NCBI GenBank assembly: GCA_937868725.1
Contig: CALMMQ010000104.1
Coordinates: 1-64,000 of the forward strand
Reading direction: 5' to 3'
Length of the DNA: 64,000 bases
Source: an uncultured Pleomorphomonas sp.
Lineage (GTDB): Bacteria > Pseudomonadota > Alphaproteobacteria > Rhizobiales > Pleomorphomonadaceae
Shown here: positions 29,143 through 37,528 of the stretch, piece by piece
Layout of the letters: each line of letters opens with the position of its first letter
Position numbering within the stretch: the stretch's first letter is position 1
Notes under the pieces: model-generated
Database searches by the model: none
What the model saw: only the letters and a program-made list of their open reading frames with translations
Told to the model about the DNA's origin: nothing
Program-made: the position numbers and the translations under genes

Positions 29143-29646
29143 TCAGTTCGCCGGCTTCAGCACGGCGCCGATGACGGCGAAAGTATCCTGGCCGGCCTTG
29201 GTGGCCAGCGCCGAGGCGGTATCGGCGGCAACGGCCCCCTCGATGCCCACGGCCTTGAGGCGCTCGATGGCCGTTGCCTCGTCGATCTTGGCCAGTTCCG
29301 CCAGTGCCGACACCGAGGCATTGCTGACGGCGCTGAACACCGCCATGCGCGGATCGCCGCCGCTTTCCGAGCTGCCGCCCACCACGAACACCGCCGCCGC
29401 TGCCAGCGAAACGGCGGTGGCGATCCACATGGCGCTGCGGCGGAAATAGGCGATCAGGGTGCCCCAGTTGCGCCAGACATGCAGCACGAACGGCACGATC
29501 AGCACCATGGACAGGATCTCGTGCATCTCGCGGAAGTAACTGGTGCCAACGTGGAAGAACAGCGCCACGCCCGAAACGAGCGAGATCATGAACAGCCACG
29601 TCGTCAGCGGCGTGGCGTAGCGCATCAGGATAGCCTTGGCGGACAT
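29143..29646 (-). CDS. DUF4405 membrane protein (possible b-type haem protein)
   Basis: A 167-residue protein with three hydrophobic segments (about 11-35, 43-60 and 73-92) and an Ala-rich C-terminal soluble tail. Histidines at about 32, 42 and 56 (FHVGTSYFREMHEIL...VLHVWRNW) sit in or next to the membrane segments, like the haem-ligand arrangement of cytochrome b561-type DUF4405 proteins. A ribosome-binding GAGG lies 8 bases before the ATG at 29646. The C-terminal region resembles a helix-hairpin-helix (IERLKAVGIEGAV), which is unusual beside a membrane anchor. Redox function is inferred from family resemblance only. Confidence 0.72.
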   Translation of the reverse strand: MSAKAILMRYATPLTTWLFMISLVSGVALFFHVGTSYFREMHEILSMVLIVPFVLHVWRNWGTLIAYFRRSAMWIATAVSLAAAAVFVVGGSSESGGDPRMAVFSAVSNASVSALAELAKIDEATAIERLKAVGIEGAVAADTASALATKAGQDTFAVIGAVLKPAN

Positions 29647-29687
29647 GTCAGAACCTCGCAAAGAAGAGACTGCCAGAAATCGGCGAC

Positions 29688-29733
29688 TGCTGCCAACCTA
29701 ACAGTCGTCTTGGCAGCAATCCTCTCAGAGAGG
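29688..29733. repeat. Tandem inverted repeats upstream of the DUF4405 gene
   Basis: TGCTGCCAA (29688-29696) is repeated inverted as TTGGCAGCA (29710-29718), and CCTCT-CAG-AGAGG (29721-29733) follows at once. They lie between the tfoX-like gene and DUF4405, both on the minus strand, so they could act as the tfoX terminator or as operator sites for DUF4405. Neither hairpin has a T-tract. Confidence 0.45.
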
Positions 29734-29772
29734 CATCAAAGTGTACAAAATTGTATCCGAAGCCGACCGGTT

Positions 29773-30150
29773 TCAGGCTTTGGCGGTCCCGCGCCTGGCG
29801 CGCGGCGCCCGCACCGGCTTGGCGGCCTCGATGCGGCGGGCGGCGGCCAGCGACTGCCGGCACCAGTCGAGCAGTTCGTCGTTGTCGTCGAACACCGCTT
29901 CCGGCGCCTTCCAATAGGTCATGGAGACGTTGCGACCATCCTTGGTGTCGTAGGTGAACTGCGGCAATCCCGCGGCGGCAAAGCGCGGTGCCAGCTCGGC
30001 ATCGGCCTTGAGGAACAGCGCGTCGTCGGCCAGAAGCGCGAACACAGTGCCGTCGCAATAGAGCGTGGCGCCACCAAACATCCGCCGCGACTTGATCGTG
30101 CCGAGCGGAGCCAGTTCATCGACAAGAAAAGCCAGCAAGCCGTCGTCCAT
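29773..30150 (-). CDS. TfoX/Sxy family protein (N-terminal domain only)
   Basis: A 125-residue protein matching the TfoX N-terminal domain: LLAFLVDELAPLG, the signature RRMFGGATLYCDG (about 23-35), FALLADDALFLKAD and FTYDTKDGRNVSMTYWKAP, followed by a basic Ala/Arg-rich tail. Family members include the Haemophilus competence regulator Sxy, but short alphaproteobacterial versions have no proven competence role. Start ATG at 30150 after a strong purine-rich GAGGGGGGGG ribosome-binding site. It lies 50 bases downstream of tenA on the same strand. Confidence 0.88.
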   Translation of the reverse strand: MDDGLLAFLVDELAPLGTIKSRRMFGGATLYCDGTVFALLADDALFLKADAELAPRFAAAGLPQFTYDTKDGRNVSMTYWKAPEAVFDDNDELLDWCRQSLAAARRIEAAKPVRAPRARRGTAKA

Positions 30151-30200
30151 CGTCGCCCCCCCCTCATTCGCCGAGTCAGGAAGGAACATAAGAGGAACGG

Positions 30201-30869
30201 TTAGCCGTTGTCCAGTCCCATCTGCCAGAAGGCCGCTTCGAGCCGGCAGGCCTGACCGAACAGCCGCGCCAGCTCCTCGAACCGCCGCGAGCCGATCTCG
30301 TCGCCAGCGACGGCGTCGAGCTGAGCAACGCTGTCCTCGGCCACGGCGGCGTAGGCGTCGCCGGCGTATTCGCTGATCCAGGCGGCGTACGGATTGTCCT
30401 CAGCGAGCGCCCCCTCGAGGCCGGCAAGTCGCTGGCCGATGACGGCGTAGCCGATCATGCATGGCGCCAGCGCCACCAGAAGATCGAGCAGATCGCCCCT
30501 GAGCCCGGCGTCGAGCACGAAGCGGGTATAGGCCACCGTCGGCGTGTCTTCCTCAGCCGCCTCGAGATCATCGGGCGTCAGGCCCCAGCCGTCGCAATAG
30601 CGCACATGCAGATCCATCTCGAGATCGAGAATGGCCGCCACGCCCTTCTGCGCCGCTCGCATCTCGGCCAGCGACCGCGCCTTGTAGACGGCGAGCGCGT
30701 GGGCACGGGCGAACTGGATCAGAAACAGGTAGTCCTGGATCAGGTAGTGGCGGAAGGCGGCGATCGGCAGCGAGCCGTCGGCCATCATCTCGACGAAGGC
30801 GTGCTCGGTATAGGCTTCCCAGGCATCGGCATTGGCCATCACCAGCCGTTCGAACAGACATTCGGCCAT
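30201..30869 (-). CDS. tenA: TenA family thiaminase II / aminopyrimidine aminohydrolase
   Basis: A 222-residue helical-bundle enzyme of thiamine salvage that hydrolyses aminopyrimidine breakdown products (or thiamine) to HMP. The catalytic cysteine of the TenA_C class is present (Cys137 in LAPCMIGY), as are Tyr47 (IQDYLFL) and a conserved acidic residue near the C terminus. The start ATG overlaps the stop codon of tgt by one base (TGATG), so tenA is translationally coupled to tgt. A GTG one codon earlier is also possible. No thiamine biosynthesis genes or TPP riboswitch occur in the window; expression must follow queA-tgt. Confidence 0.9.
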   Translation of the reverse strand: MAECLFERLVMANADAWEAYTEHAFVEMMADGSLPIAAFRHYLIQDYLFLIQFARAHALAVYKARSLAEMRAAQKGVAAILDLEMDLHVRYCDGWGLTPDDLEAAEEDTPTVAYTRFVLDAGLRGDLLDLLVALAPCMIGYAVIGQRLAGLEGALAEDNPYAAWISEYAGDAYAAVAEDSVAQLDAVAGDEIGSRRFEELARLFGQACRLEAAFWQMGLDNG

Positions 30870-32002
30870 CACACGTCCCCCCTCGCCCAGTCGGCCTTGG
30901 TGCGCGCCTTGAAGGCCTCGAACTCGCCGGCCTCGATGGCGTCGCGGATACCCTGCATCAGCGACTGGTAATAGGCGATGTTGACCCAGGTGAGCAGCAT
31001 GGCGCCCAGCGCCTCGCCGGTGCGCACCAGATGATGCAGATAGGCGCGGGAATAGTCGCGCGCCGCCGGGCAGGCAGACTCCGGATCGATCGGGCGCGGA
31101 TCGTCCATGTGGCGGGCGTTCTTGAAGTTGAGCTTGCCGAAGCGCGTATAGGCCAGGCCATGACGGCCGGCGCGGGTCGGCATGACGCAGTCGAACTGAT
31201 CGATGCCCCGGGCCACGCTCTCGATGATGTCGTCGGGCGTGCCGACCCCCATCAGATAGCGCGGCTTGTCGGCGGGCAGGATAGCGTTCACCACCTCGAT
31301 CATCGCCAGCATCACCGCCTGCGGTTCACCGACGGCGAGGCCGCCGACCGAATACCCCTCGAACGGCATCTCCGCCAGCGCGCTGGCGCTGGCCGCCCGC
31401 AAGGCTGGCACGTCGCCGCCCTGAACGATGCCATAGAGCCCCTGCCCCTTGTCCGGCCCGCCCATGGCTTCGAACTTGCGTCGCGACCGTTCCGCCCAGC
31501 GCAACGACAGGCGCATGCCGCGCTCCACTTCCTTCGGCTCAGCCGGCAGGCGCACGCATTCGTCGAGCTGCATCTGGATGTCGGAGCCGAGCAGTCCCTG
31601 GATCTCGATCGACCGCTCCGGCGTCAGCTCGTGGCGCGAGCCGTCGATATGGCTCTGGAACGTCACGCCATGTTCGTCCATCTTGCGCAGCTGGGCCAGC
31701 GACATCACCTGGAAGCCGCCGCTGTCGGTCAGAATGGTCCGGTCCCAGGTCGAGAACCGGTGCAGACCGCCCAGGGCGGCGACGCGCTCGGCGCCGGGCC
31801 GCAGCATCAGGTGATAGGTGTTGCCGAGAATGACGTCGGCGCCGGTCGCCTTGACGTCGTCCATGAACATCGCCTTGACCGTGCCTTGCGTGCCCACCGG
31901 CATGAAGGCCGGCGTCCGCACCACGCCGTGCGGCGTCTCGATCTCGCCGCGCCGGGCGGCGCCATCGCTGGCGAGAAGACGAAAAGAGAAAGGCTTGGTC
32001 AT
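30869..32002 (-). CDS. tgt: Queuine tRNA-ribosyltransferase
   Basis: A 377-residue TIM-barrel enzyme exchanging guanine-34 for preQ1 in GUN-anticodon tRNAs. Typical motifs: [13 protein letters not shown], the catalytic aspartate in [13 protein letters not shown] (about 92), the nucleophile Asp in [22 protein letters not shown] (split here as GVGTPDD and DQFDCV), and [13 protein letters not shown]. The C-terminal zinc-site Cys triad of most Tgts appears replaced, since the region reads [20 protein letters not shown] with only one cysteine visible. I chose the ATG at 32002 because GCGGAG lies 6 bases upstream; another ATG at 32014 is possible. Same strand as queA, 67 bases downstream. Confidence 0.95.
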   Translation of the reverse strand: MTKPFSFRLLASDGAARRGEIETPHGVVRTPAFMPVGTQGTVKAMFMDDVKATGADVILGNTYHLMLRPGAERVAALGGLHRFSTWDRTILTDSGGFQVMSLAQLRKMDEHGVTFQSHIDGSRHELTPERSIEIQGLLGSDIQMQLDECVRLPAEPKEVERGMRLSLRWAERSRRKFEAMGGPDKGQGLYGIVQGGDVPALRAASASALAEMPFEGYSVGGLAVGEPQAVMLAMIEVVNAILPADKPRYLMGVGTPDDIIESVARGIDQFDCVMPTRAGRHGLAYTRFGKLNFKNARHMDDPRPIDPESACPAARDYSRAYLHHLVRTGEALGAMLLTWVNIAYYQSLMQGIRDAIEAGEFEAFKARTKADWARGDV

Positions 32003-32069
32003 GATCTCCGCCATCGGCAAGCAAGGGATCGGCCGGTGCGCACCCGGCGCGGCCGTTCCGCTTCTGATG

Positions 32070-33149
32070 TCATACTTCCCCGGCCGGGTACAGCAGCGAC
32101 GTGTCGCCATAGGAATAGAAGCGGTAGCCGCTGGCTATGGCGTGGGCGTAGGCGGCCCGCATGGTGTCGAGGCCGGCGAAGGCCGACACCAGCATGAACA
32201 GCGTCGATTTTGGTAGGTGGAAGTTGGTCATCAGCCGATCGACGGCCCGGAACCGGTAGCCGGGGGTGATGAAGATGTCGGTCGCCCCGGAGAACGGCCG
32301 GATCACCTTGTCCTCGCCGGTGGCACTCTCCAGCAGGCGCAGCGACGTCGTCCCCACCGCCACCACCTTGCCACCGCGCGCCCTGACGGCATTGAGCGCC
32401 GCCGCCGTCCCGGCCGCCACCACGCCGATCTCGGCGTGCATCTTGTGGTCTTCGGTGTTGTCGACCTTCATCGGCAGGAAGGTACCGGCCCCGACGTGCA
32501 GCGTCACGAAATGCCGCTCGATGCCGCGGGCGTCGATGCGCGCGATCAACTCATCAGTGAAATGCAGACCGGCGGTCGGCGCCGCCACGGCACCAGCCTC
32601 GCGGGCGTAGACCGTCTGGTAGTCGGCACGGTCCTCGTCATCCTCGGGGCGGCGGGCGGCGATGTAGGGCGGCAGCGGAATGTGACCGACGGCGATCAGC
32701 GCCAGATCGAGGTCGGGTCCGGACCGGTCGAACCGCAGCGTCACGTCGCCGTCCTCGCCCTTGGTCACCACCTCGGCCAGCAGCGCGCCGGCGTCCGGCC
32801 GGTCGGCATGGCGGAAGACGACGCCATCGCCGGGCCGCAACTTGCGCGCGCCCTTGACGAAGGCGCGCCAGCGGTCGCCCGCCTCACGCAGGTGCAGCGT
32901 GGCCGAAAAGCGCACCGGCTCGGCGCCGGCGCGTTCGCGCACGCCTTCGAGCTGGGCGGGAATGACCTTGGTGTCGTTGAACACCAGAGCATCGCCCGGC
33001 TCGAGCAGATCGGCAAGATCGCGGGCGTGGTGGTCCGTCAGGCCCGCGCCCGGACGAACGAGCAGCAAGCGCGAGGCGTCGCGCGGATGGGCCGGCCTCA
33101 GGGCAATGCGATCGGCCGGCAGGTCGAAATCGAACAAGGAAACATGCAT
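32070..33149 (-). CDS. queA: S-adenosylmethionine:tRNA ribosyltransferase-isomerase
   Basis: A 359-residue enzyme that transfers and isomerises the ribose of SAM onto preQ1-tRNA to form epoxyqueuosine. The sequence starts [19 protein letters not shown] and has the family blocks FNDTKVIPA (about 71), APTAGLHFT (about 205) and the C-terminal [22 protein letters not shown] (ending NFHLPKST). It is the first gene of queA-tgt-tenA and possibly the tfoX-like gene. The start at 33149 gives the usual N terminus; the ribosome-binding site (AAGGA) is unusually close. The divergent spacer to the HD-GYP gene is 303 bases. Confidence 0.95.
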   Translation of the reverse strand: MHVSLFDFDLPADRIALRPAHPRDASRLLLVRPGAGLTDHHARDLADLLEPGDALVFNDTKVIPAQLEGVRERAGAEPVRFSATLHLREAGDRWRAFVKGARKLRPGDGVVFRHADRPDAGALLAEVVTKGEDGDVTLRFDRSGPDLDLALIAVGHIPLPPYIAARRPEDDEDRADYQTVYAREAGAVAAPTAGLHFTDELIARIDARGIERHFVTLHVGAGTFLPMKVDNTEDHKMHAEIGVVAAGTAAALNAVRARGGKVVAVGTTSLRLLESATGEDKVIRPFSGATDIFITPGYRFRAVDRLMTNFHLPKSTLFMLVSAFAGLDTMRAAYAHAIASGYRFYSYGDTSLLYPAGEV

Positions 33150-33313
33150 ATCCTTGGCAATAGACAGCCTCTCCGCCGGACGCAACGGCAATTCGTCGTG
33201 GCGACGACCTCAGCTGGATGGACGAAAACGCTCAACTGGAGCAGATCACAGGTTGCGGCCAAATTTCCGTTAGCCCCTGGTTTACTTTTCCTTCGTGTTT
33301 CCTCAGCCTTTTC

Positions 33314-33342
33314 TTGGCAGCCCCCCTCAAATTAGCTAGAAT
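33314..33342 (+). promoter_or_regulatory. Sigma-70-type promoter for the HD-GYP gene
   Basis: TTGGCA at 33314-33319 and TAGAAT at 33337-33342 with a 17-base spacer. Transcription would start near 33349 and leave a leader of about 100 bases before the GTG start. The leader contains a two-codon mini frame (ATG GGA TAA at 33399-33407) preceded by a GGAGGGG sequence, which may or may not be used. Confidence 0.55.
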
Positions 33343-33452
33343 TGTTCTATCGAGGACACCAAAGGCTGGCCCTTCCACCGCGGGAGGGGCTAACACCATG
33401 GGATAATTCAGATTTCAATGATCAGGATCGCTTGTGTGGGAGGCATCCAACT

Positions 33453-34619
33453 GTGAACGTGCGTCCGATGGAGGCCTCTACTGAACGGCCGCAGCCCTTG
33501 TCTCGCCTTGCTCAGGCGGGCAGCAAAAGACGCCGCGAACAGCTTCAACCGGAATCGACCATCGCCGCTCGTCCGCCTATCCGCATCATTGCCGAGACCC
33601 CGGCGGCCGGCAACGAACTGGCTCTCATGCTCTCCGAGATCGGTCTGCCGGCCGACGACGGCCGGAGTGAAGCCCGAAGCGACGGATTGACCGTGATCAC
33701 CGGTGAGCGCTTCGCCGCCGAGTTTCTCCAGACCGTAACCACACAGACCACGCCCAACCGCGCCGAACGGACGGCGGTTTTCGGCAGTGCCATGAGCACG
33801 CGCGTACAGACCATCCTGCACGAAGTCGGTTTTCCCGCCGTCGTCTATTCGGCACCGACGCCGCCGCGCCTGCTGGAAGCGCTTGCCACCATCGATCCGT
33901 CGCTTATGGTCTACCGCCGCTCCACCATCGAACGGCGCGAAGCCGCCTCGGCGGCGGTGCAGGAAGGCTCGTCGCGCCTGTTCTCCCACATCCGCTCCGG
34001 CAATCTCAAGAGCGCTGTCGAGGAAGCCAAGCAGGCATGCGGACATTTTGAGGCGCTGCTGGATAGCGCTGCCACGGCGCACTGGATCTCGATGATGCAG
34101 CAGTACCACAACGGTACGGCGCAGCATTGCAGCCTCGTGTCGGCCTTTGCCATGCAGTTTGCTCGCGGCCTCGGCTTTTCGGTGGCCGATCAGCGCCGAC
34201 TGTTCGAAGCGGCGCATTTCCATGACGTCGGCAAGGTCGAAGTGCCTTTGGACATTCTCGACAAGCCGGGCGCGCTGACCTCCGAGGAACGCCAGGTGAT
34301 GGAGCGGCACGCCGTCGCCGGCTACGACATTCTGTCCGGTCACATCGAAACGTCCGGCGAGATCGCCGAAGTGGCCCGCGACCATCACGAATATCTCGAC
34401 GGGTCCGGCTACTACGGCCGCGTCGGCCGCGAGATTTCCGATATCTCGCGCATCATCACCATCTGCGACATCTTCGCCGCGCTGCTTGAGCGTCGCTCCT
34501 ACAAGCCGCCGAAGACGGCGGGTCAGGCCTACGCCATCCTGACGTCGCTCGACGGCAAGCTCGACCCGACGCTGGTGCGGGCCTTCGGCCTGATCGCCCG
34601 CAGCTGCGCTTCCGACTGA
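33453..34619 (+). CDS. HD-GYP-like phosphohydrolase with variant GYP motif (GTG start)
   Basis: A 388-residue protein. Residues about 210-385 form an HD-GYP-like domain: His225 region, His257-Asp258 in HDVGK, the HHE triad at 311-313 and DGSGYY at 316-321 in place of the usual GSGYP. HD-GYP enzymes hydrolyse cyclic di-GMP; here the proline of the name motif is a tyrosine, so activity is uncertain. Residues about 40-150 look like a receiver-type or other alpha/beta domain (IRIIAETPAAGNELA), but I see no clear phospho-acceptor pattern. The GTG at 33453 has GGGAGG 10 bases upstream; ATG at 33468 is the alternative. Monocistronic with its own promoter and terminator. Confidence 0.85.
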   Translation: MNVRPMEASTERPQPLSRLAQAGSKRRREQLQPESTIAARPPIRIIAETPAAGNELALMLSEIGLPADDGRSEARSDGLTVITGERFAAEFLQTVTTQTTPNRAERTAVFGSAMSTRVQTILHEVGFPAVVYSAPTPPRLLEALATIDPSLMVYRRSTIERREAASAAVQEGSSRLFSHIRSGNLKSAVEEAKQACGHFEALLDSAATAHWISMMQQYHNGTAQHCSLVSAFAMQFARGLGFSVADQRRLFEAAHFHDVGKVEVPLDILDKPGALTSEERQVMERHAVAGYDILSGHIETSGEIAEVARDHHEYLDGSGYYGRVGREISDISRIITICDIFAALLERRSYKPPKTAGQAYAILTSLDGKLDPTLVRAFGLIARSCASD

Positions 34620-34638
34620 AATCCGCGTTGCGTCCAAC

Positions 34639-34678
34639 AAAAAACCGCGCCGACGGAGCTACTGTCGGCGCGGCTTTT
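34639..34678. terminator. Bidirectional terminator between the HD-GYP gene and ppiB
   Basis: Perfect 10-bp stem CCGCGCCGAC (34645-34654) / GTCGGCGCGG (34664-34673) with a 9-base loop, an A-run on the left and CTTTT on the right. It serves the plus-strand HD-GYP gene and the minus-strand ppiB, which converge here. Confidence 0.85.
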
Positions 34679-34699
34679 CGGGTTGGTCGCCAGAGACGA

Positions 34700-35179
34700 T
34701 CAGGCTGTCTGATCGGCAGCCACGACGATCGAAATGATCTTGTCGGGATCGCGCACCGGTTCGCCGCGCTTGATCTTGTCGACGTTCTCCATGCCTTCGA
34801 TCACCTTGCCCCACACCGTGTACTGACGGTCGAGGAAGCGGGCGTCACCGAAGCAGATGAAAAACTGCGAGTTGGCCGAGTTGGGGTTCTGGGCGCGGGC
34901 CATCGAGCAGATGCCGCGCAGATGCGGCTCGTTGTTGAACTCCTGCTTGAGGTCCGGGTACTTGGAACCGCCGGTGCCGGTGCCGTGCGGGCAGCCGGTC
35001 TGGGCCATGAAGCCCTCGATCACCCGGTGGAAGACGATGCCGTCGTAGAACTTCTCGCGCACCAGCTTCTTGATGTGGGCCACATGGTTGGGGGCGAGAT
35101 CCGGCCGCATCTCGATGACGACGGCGCCCTTGGTGGTTTCCATGAGAAGGGTGTTTTCGGGATCCTTGATATCGGCCAC
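34700..35179 (-). CDS. ppiB: Cytoplasmic cyclophilin-type peptidyl-prolyl isomerase (GTG start)
   Basis: A 159-residue cyclophilin without signal peptide. Core motifs FHRVIEGFMAQTGCPHGTG and MARAQNPNSANSQFFICF are complete, including the catalytic Arg in FHRV. The start is GTG at 35179 (reading MADIKDPENTLLMETTKG), placed by an AGGAGG ribosome-binding site 6 bases upstream. It is the third gene of coaD-ppi-ppiB; only 37 bases separate it from the secreted paralogue, and the two proteins are clearly products of a tandem duplication. The bidirectional terminator at 34639-34678 ends the operon. Confidence 0.93.
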   Translation of the reverse strand: MADIKDPENTLLMETTKGAVVIEMRPDLAPNHVAHIKKLVREKFYDGIVFHRVIEGFMAQTGCPHGTGTGGSKYPDLKQEFNNEPHLRGICSMARAQNPNSANSQFFICFGDARFLDRQYTVWGKVIEGMENVDKIKRGEPVRDPDKIISIVVAADQTA

Positions 35180-35216
35180 GTCGGGCCTCCTTTCCTGCCA
35201 GGTATGGTTCGATGGC

Positions 35217-35756
35217 TCAGTTCGGCTGGCTGGCCAGCCGCATCTTGACGATCTTGTCGGGCGACTTCGGCGGCTCGCCCTTGTTGATCTTGTCGACGAC
35301 ATCCATGCCGTCGCTCACCTCGCCCCAGACGGTGTAGTTGCCGTCGAGGAAGCCGCCGTCGGCAAACATGATGAAGAACTGCGAGTTGGCGCTGTTGGGG
35401 TTCTGGGCGCGGGCCATGCCGACGATGCCACGGCCAAAGTGCGTCTTGGTGAACTCGGCCGGAATGTCGGGCAGATCGGAGCCGCCCATGCCGGTGCCGG
35501 TCGGATCACCGGTCTGGGCCATGAAGCCCGGAATGACGCGATGGAAGATGATGCCATCGTAGAAGTGCTTGGCGACCAGCGCCTTGATCTGGGCAACGTG
35601 CTTGGGCGCCAGATCGGGGCGCAGCGCGATCTTCACCGTGCCCTTGGAGGTTTCCATGATGAGCGTGTTGTCGGCATCGGCAGCCATGGCAACAGCTGGC
35701 GCGGCGGCCATGAGGCCGGCGGCGGCCAAAGCCGCCAGAAACGTCCTGCGGATCAA
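35217..35756 (-). CDS. ppiA: Periplasmic cyclophilin-type peptidyl-prolyl isomerase (TTG start)
   Basis: A 179-residue cyclophilin with a Sec signal peptide (MIRRTFLAALAAAG..., cleavage near VAMA-AD, about residue 25). The catalytic FHRVIPGFMAQTGDPTGTG and NPNSANSQFFIMF motifs are intact. The start is best placed at TTG 35756: a GAGGAG ribosome-binding site lies 5 bases upstream and the signal peptide begins there, whereas the upstream open frame encodes only the shadow of coaD. It assists folding of exported proteins. It lies 31 bases after coaD and 37 before ppiB. Confidence 0.9.
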   Translation of the reverse strand: MIRRTFLAALAAAGLMAAAPAVAMAADADNTLIMETSKGTVKIALRPDLAPKHVAQIKALVAKHFYDGIIFHRVIPGFMAQTGDPTGTGMGGSDLPDIPAEFTKTHFGRGIVGMARAQNPNSANSQFFIMFADGGFLDGNYTVWGEVSDGMDVVDKINKGEPPKSPDKIVKMRLASQPN

Positions 35757-35787
35757 CTTTTTCTCCTCGTTGGCGGGAAACGCGCCT

Positions 35788-36285
35788 TCACCCTTGCGAA
35801 TAGCGCGCCCGCAGTCTTTCGGCAACCTGCGGCGGAACCAAGGCGGTGACATCGCCGCCGAATTCGGCGATCTGCTTGACCACCGACGAGGCGATGTAGC
35901 CAACACCGGCCGAGGCGGCGAAAAACACCGTATCGAGCGAGCGGTCGAGCATGCCGTTCATGCCGGCCATCTGCGCTTCGTAGTCGTAGTCGGAGGCATT
36001 GCGGATGCCGCGCACAAACACCGACGCGCCGACCGACCGCGCCGCAGCCACGGCCAGACCGTCGAAGGTGATGACTTCGATCACCGCGCCGGTGGCGCTG
36101 GCGATCTCGGCCACCTGCTCGTTCAGCATCTCCTGCCGCTCGGCGGCGGTAAACGTGGTGCGCTTGACGTGATGCACGCCGATGGCGACGACGACGCGGT
36201 CGAACAGCCGCGCCGCCCGCCGGATGACGTCGAGGTGACCGTAGGTGACCGGATCGAAGGATCCCGAGAACAGGGCGGTTTTCAT
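35788..36285 (-). CDS. coaD: Phosphopantetheine adenylyltransferase
   Basis: A 165-residue nucleotidyltransferase catalysing the fourth step of coenzyme A synthesis. The nucleotide-binding motif SGSFDPVTYGHLDVI (8-22, with the T/HxGH-type signature and His18) and the C-terminal GGDVTALVPPQV region are present, as is VRGIRNASDYDYE (about 91-103). It heads the coaD-ppiA-ppiB cluster. In rhizobia coaD is usually found beside gyrA and ppi genes; here gyrA is about 27 kb away, at the right end of the window. Confidence 0.95.
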   Translation of the reverse strand: MKTALFSGSFDPVTYGHLDVIRRAARLFDRVVVAIGVHHVKRTTFTAAERQEMLNEQVAEIASATGAVIEVITFDGLAVAAARSVGASVFVRGIRNASDYDYEAQMAGMNGMLDRSLDTVFFAASAGVGYIASSVVKQIAEFGGDVTALVPPQVAERLRARYSQG

Positions 36286-36393
36286 GTCCAATCCCATAGA
36301 CGTTTCGACGGCCGCCGACAACGGGGCGGGGACGGATTTGCCGTTCACGCTCTGTTAACCAACGTGAAAACCCATACAAACCCGGGGTTAATC

Positions 36394-36429
36394 TTAAGGC
36401 ATCGGTAACTTCCTTTAACGAGAATTCAA
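36394..36429 (+). promoter_or_regulatory. Two CtrA-like sites upstream of the small secreted protein gene
   Basis: TTAA-N7-GTAA at 36394-36408 and TTAA-N7-TCAA at 36415-36429, each one base off the CtrA consensus TTAA-N7-TTAA. They lie 43-78 bases upstream of the gene at 36472. A site of the same TTAA-N7-GTAA form occurs near fliN (44458-44472). Confidence 0.35.
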
Positions 36430-36471
36430 GACGTTCAGTGTTGGCCACGCTTTTGGCCAGGAGTACCCGTC

Positions 36472-36723
36472 ATGACGTCACCGCGCCTCACCGCCAAGAC
36501 CGGAAAGCTGGCCCTTGCCGTCCTCGGCCTCGGATTCGCGGGCCTTGCCGTCGGTGCCACCGAACCGGAATTCCCCGTCATGGGACGCGGCGACCAGTCG
36601 ATGACATCCGGCGCCTGCCCGGCGCATCTCATCGACGGCGTCAAGGTCTGCACGCCCATCGTCGAACTGTCGGCCGGCGTCTCCGTCGTCACCGTTGCCC
36701 CCGGACTGTCGGTCGTCCAATAA
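36472..36723 (+). CDS. Small secreted protein, function unknown
   Basis: An 83-residue protein with a basic N terminus and hydrophobic core (LALAVLGLGFAGLAVGA) that should be cleaved near residue 29, leaving a mature peptide of about 54 residues with two cysteines (GACPAHLIDGVKVCTPI) that could form one disulfide. It ends VSVVTVAPGLSVVQ. A GGAG ribosome-binding site lies 8 bases upstream of the ATG. I recognise no family. It is divergent from coaD and has two CtrA-like sites in its promoter region, which may indicate cell-cycle control. Confidence 0.65.
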   Translation: MTSPRLTAKTGKLALAVLGLGFAGLAVGATEPEFPVMGRGDQSMTSGACPAHLIDGVKVCTPIVELSAGVSVVTVAPGLSVVQ

Positions 36724-37045
36724 GCGCGTCCGGCTCGACCGGGTAACGCCATCGCCACCGTCGACTTTCGTCCAAGCCTGCGTTGACGACCGATCCAGTC
36801 GCGTCATCACTCCGACTCACCAAGACCGCCCCACTCGACGTCGGCTGCCATCAGCGCCGGTTCCATTGGCCGGTCGCTCAGGAACCGCCGACCGCAAACA
36901 CGGCGACCGGGCCGATCCCCTTCACCTTCCTTCATGCCGTCTCCAGCCTCTCACGTGGTTCCACTAATTGCTATTGCCAGTCATTCGCAATAGCGTTTGT
37001 ACCTGCAACACATGAAGCAGCGCATGAAGAGAGGCTAATAGCGAT
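36724..37045. other. Gene-less region upstream of the flavodoxin gene
   Basis: 322 bases without a gene. The right end carries the Fur-like inverted repeat (36970-36994) and a purine-rich ribosome-binding stretch (AGAGAGG, 37029-37034) shortly before the flavodoxin start. The rest shows nothing I can name. Confidence 0.5.
36970..36994 (+). promoter_or_regulatory. Fur-like inverted repeat upstream of the flavodoxin gene
   Basis: GCTATTGC (36970-36977) and GCAATAGC (36987-36994) form a perfect inverted repeat around CAGTCATTC. The inner part (ATTGC...ATTCGCAAT) resembles Fur-family boxes of proteobacterial iron-regulated genes. It lies about 50-75 bases upstream of a flavodoxin, a protein classically induced by iron limitation. 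Confidence 0.5.
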
Positions 37046-37528
37046 ATGACGATAAACGTTATTTTCGGTTCGGATTCTGGCCGCACCAAAGCGATCGCCG
37101 GCAAGATCGCCACCAGGCTGGATGCCAAGGTGATCAACATCCGCGACGCCGCCGTTGCCGATTTCGAGGCGTGCGACCTCTTGGTACTGGGTACGCCGAC
37201 CTATGGCGCCGGCGAACTGCAGGCCGATTGGGAAGAGGGAATCGATCGCCTGGGCGCGGCCAGTCTCGCCGGCAAGAAGGTGGCGCTGTTCGGTCTCGGC
37301 GATCAGCAGAGCTATCCGGACACCTTCGTCGACGCCATCGGTACGCTCTACGACACGGTGACCGGGCTTGGCGCCGAGGTGGTCGGCTTTACCGACACCA
37401 AGGGCTACGAGTTCGAAGCCTCGACGGCTGTCCGCGACGACAGGTTCGTCGGCCTCGTGCTCGACCAGGACAATCAGGCTGCCAAATCGGAGAAGCGGAT
37501 TGCATCATGGACCAGCCAGATCCTGTGA
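37046..37528 (+). CDS. Flavodoxin
   Basis: A 160-residue FMN-binding electron carrier. The phosphate loop FGSDSGRTKAIA (7-18) takes the place of the usual T-x-T-G-x-T motif, and the isoalloxazine-contact loops GTPTYGAGELQADW (about 50-63) and FGLGDQQSYPDTF (about 84-96) are canonical. The loop around 115-135 indicates a long-chain flavodoxin. It could replace ferredoxin under iron shortage, as the upstream Fur-like repeat suggests, or serve nitrogenase (NifF) if the organism fixes nitrogen; no nif genes are visible. The stop overlaps the next gene by 22 bases. Confidence 0.93.
   Translation: MTINVIFGSDSGRTKAIAGKIATRLDAKVINIRDAAVADFEACDLLVLGTPTYGAGELQADWEEGIDRLGAASLAGKKVALFGLGDQQSYPDTFVDAIGTLYDTVTGLGAEVVGFTDTKGYEFEASTAVRDDRFVGLVLDQDNQAAKSEKRIASWTSQIL

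Noticed and set aside
30870..33149. TPP riboswitch or preQ1 riboswitch ahead of tenA or queA
   Set aside because: tenA is coupled to tgt without a leader, and the short space before queA shows no conserved riboswitch core.
33342..33452. Upstream start of the HD-GYP protein at TTG 33342
   Set aside because: This position lies inside the predicted -10 box and lacks a ribosome-binding site; GTG 33453 is better supported.
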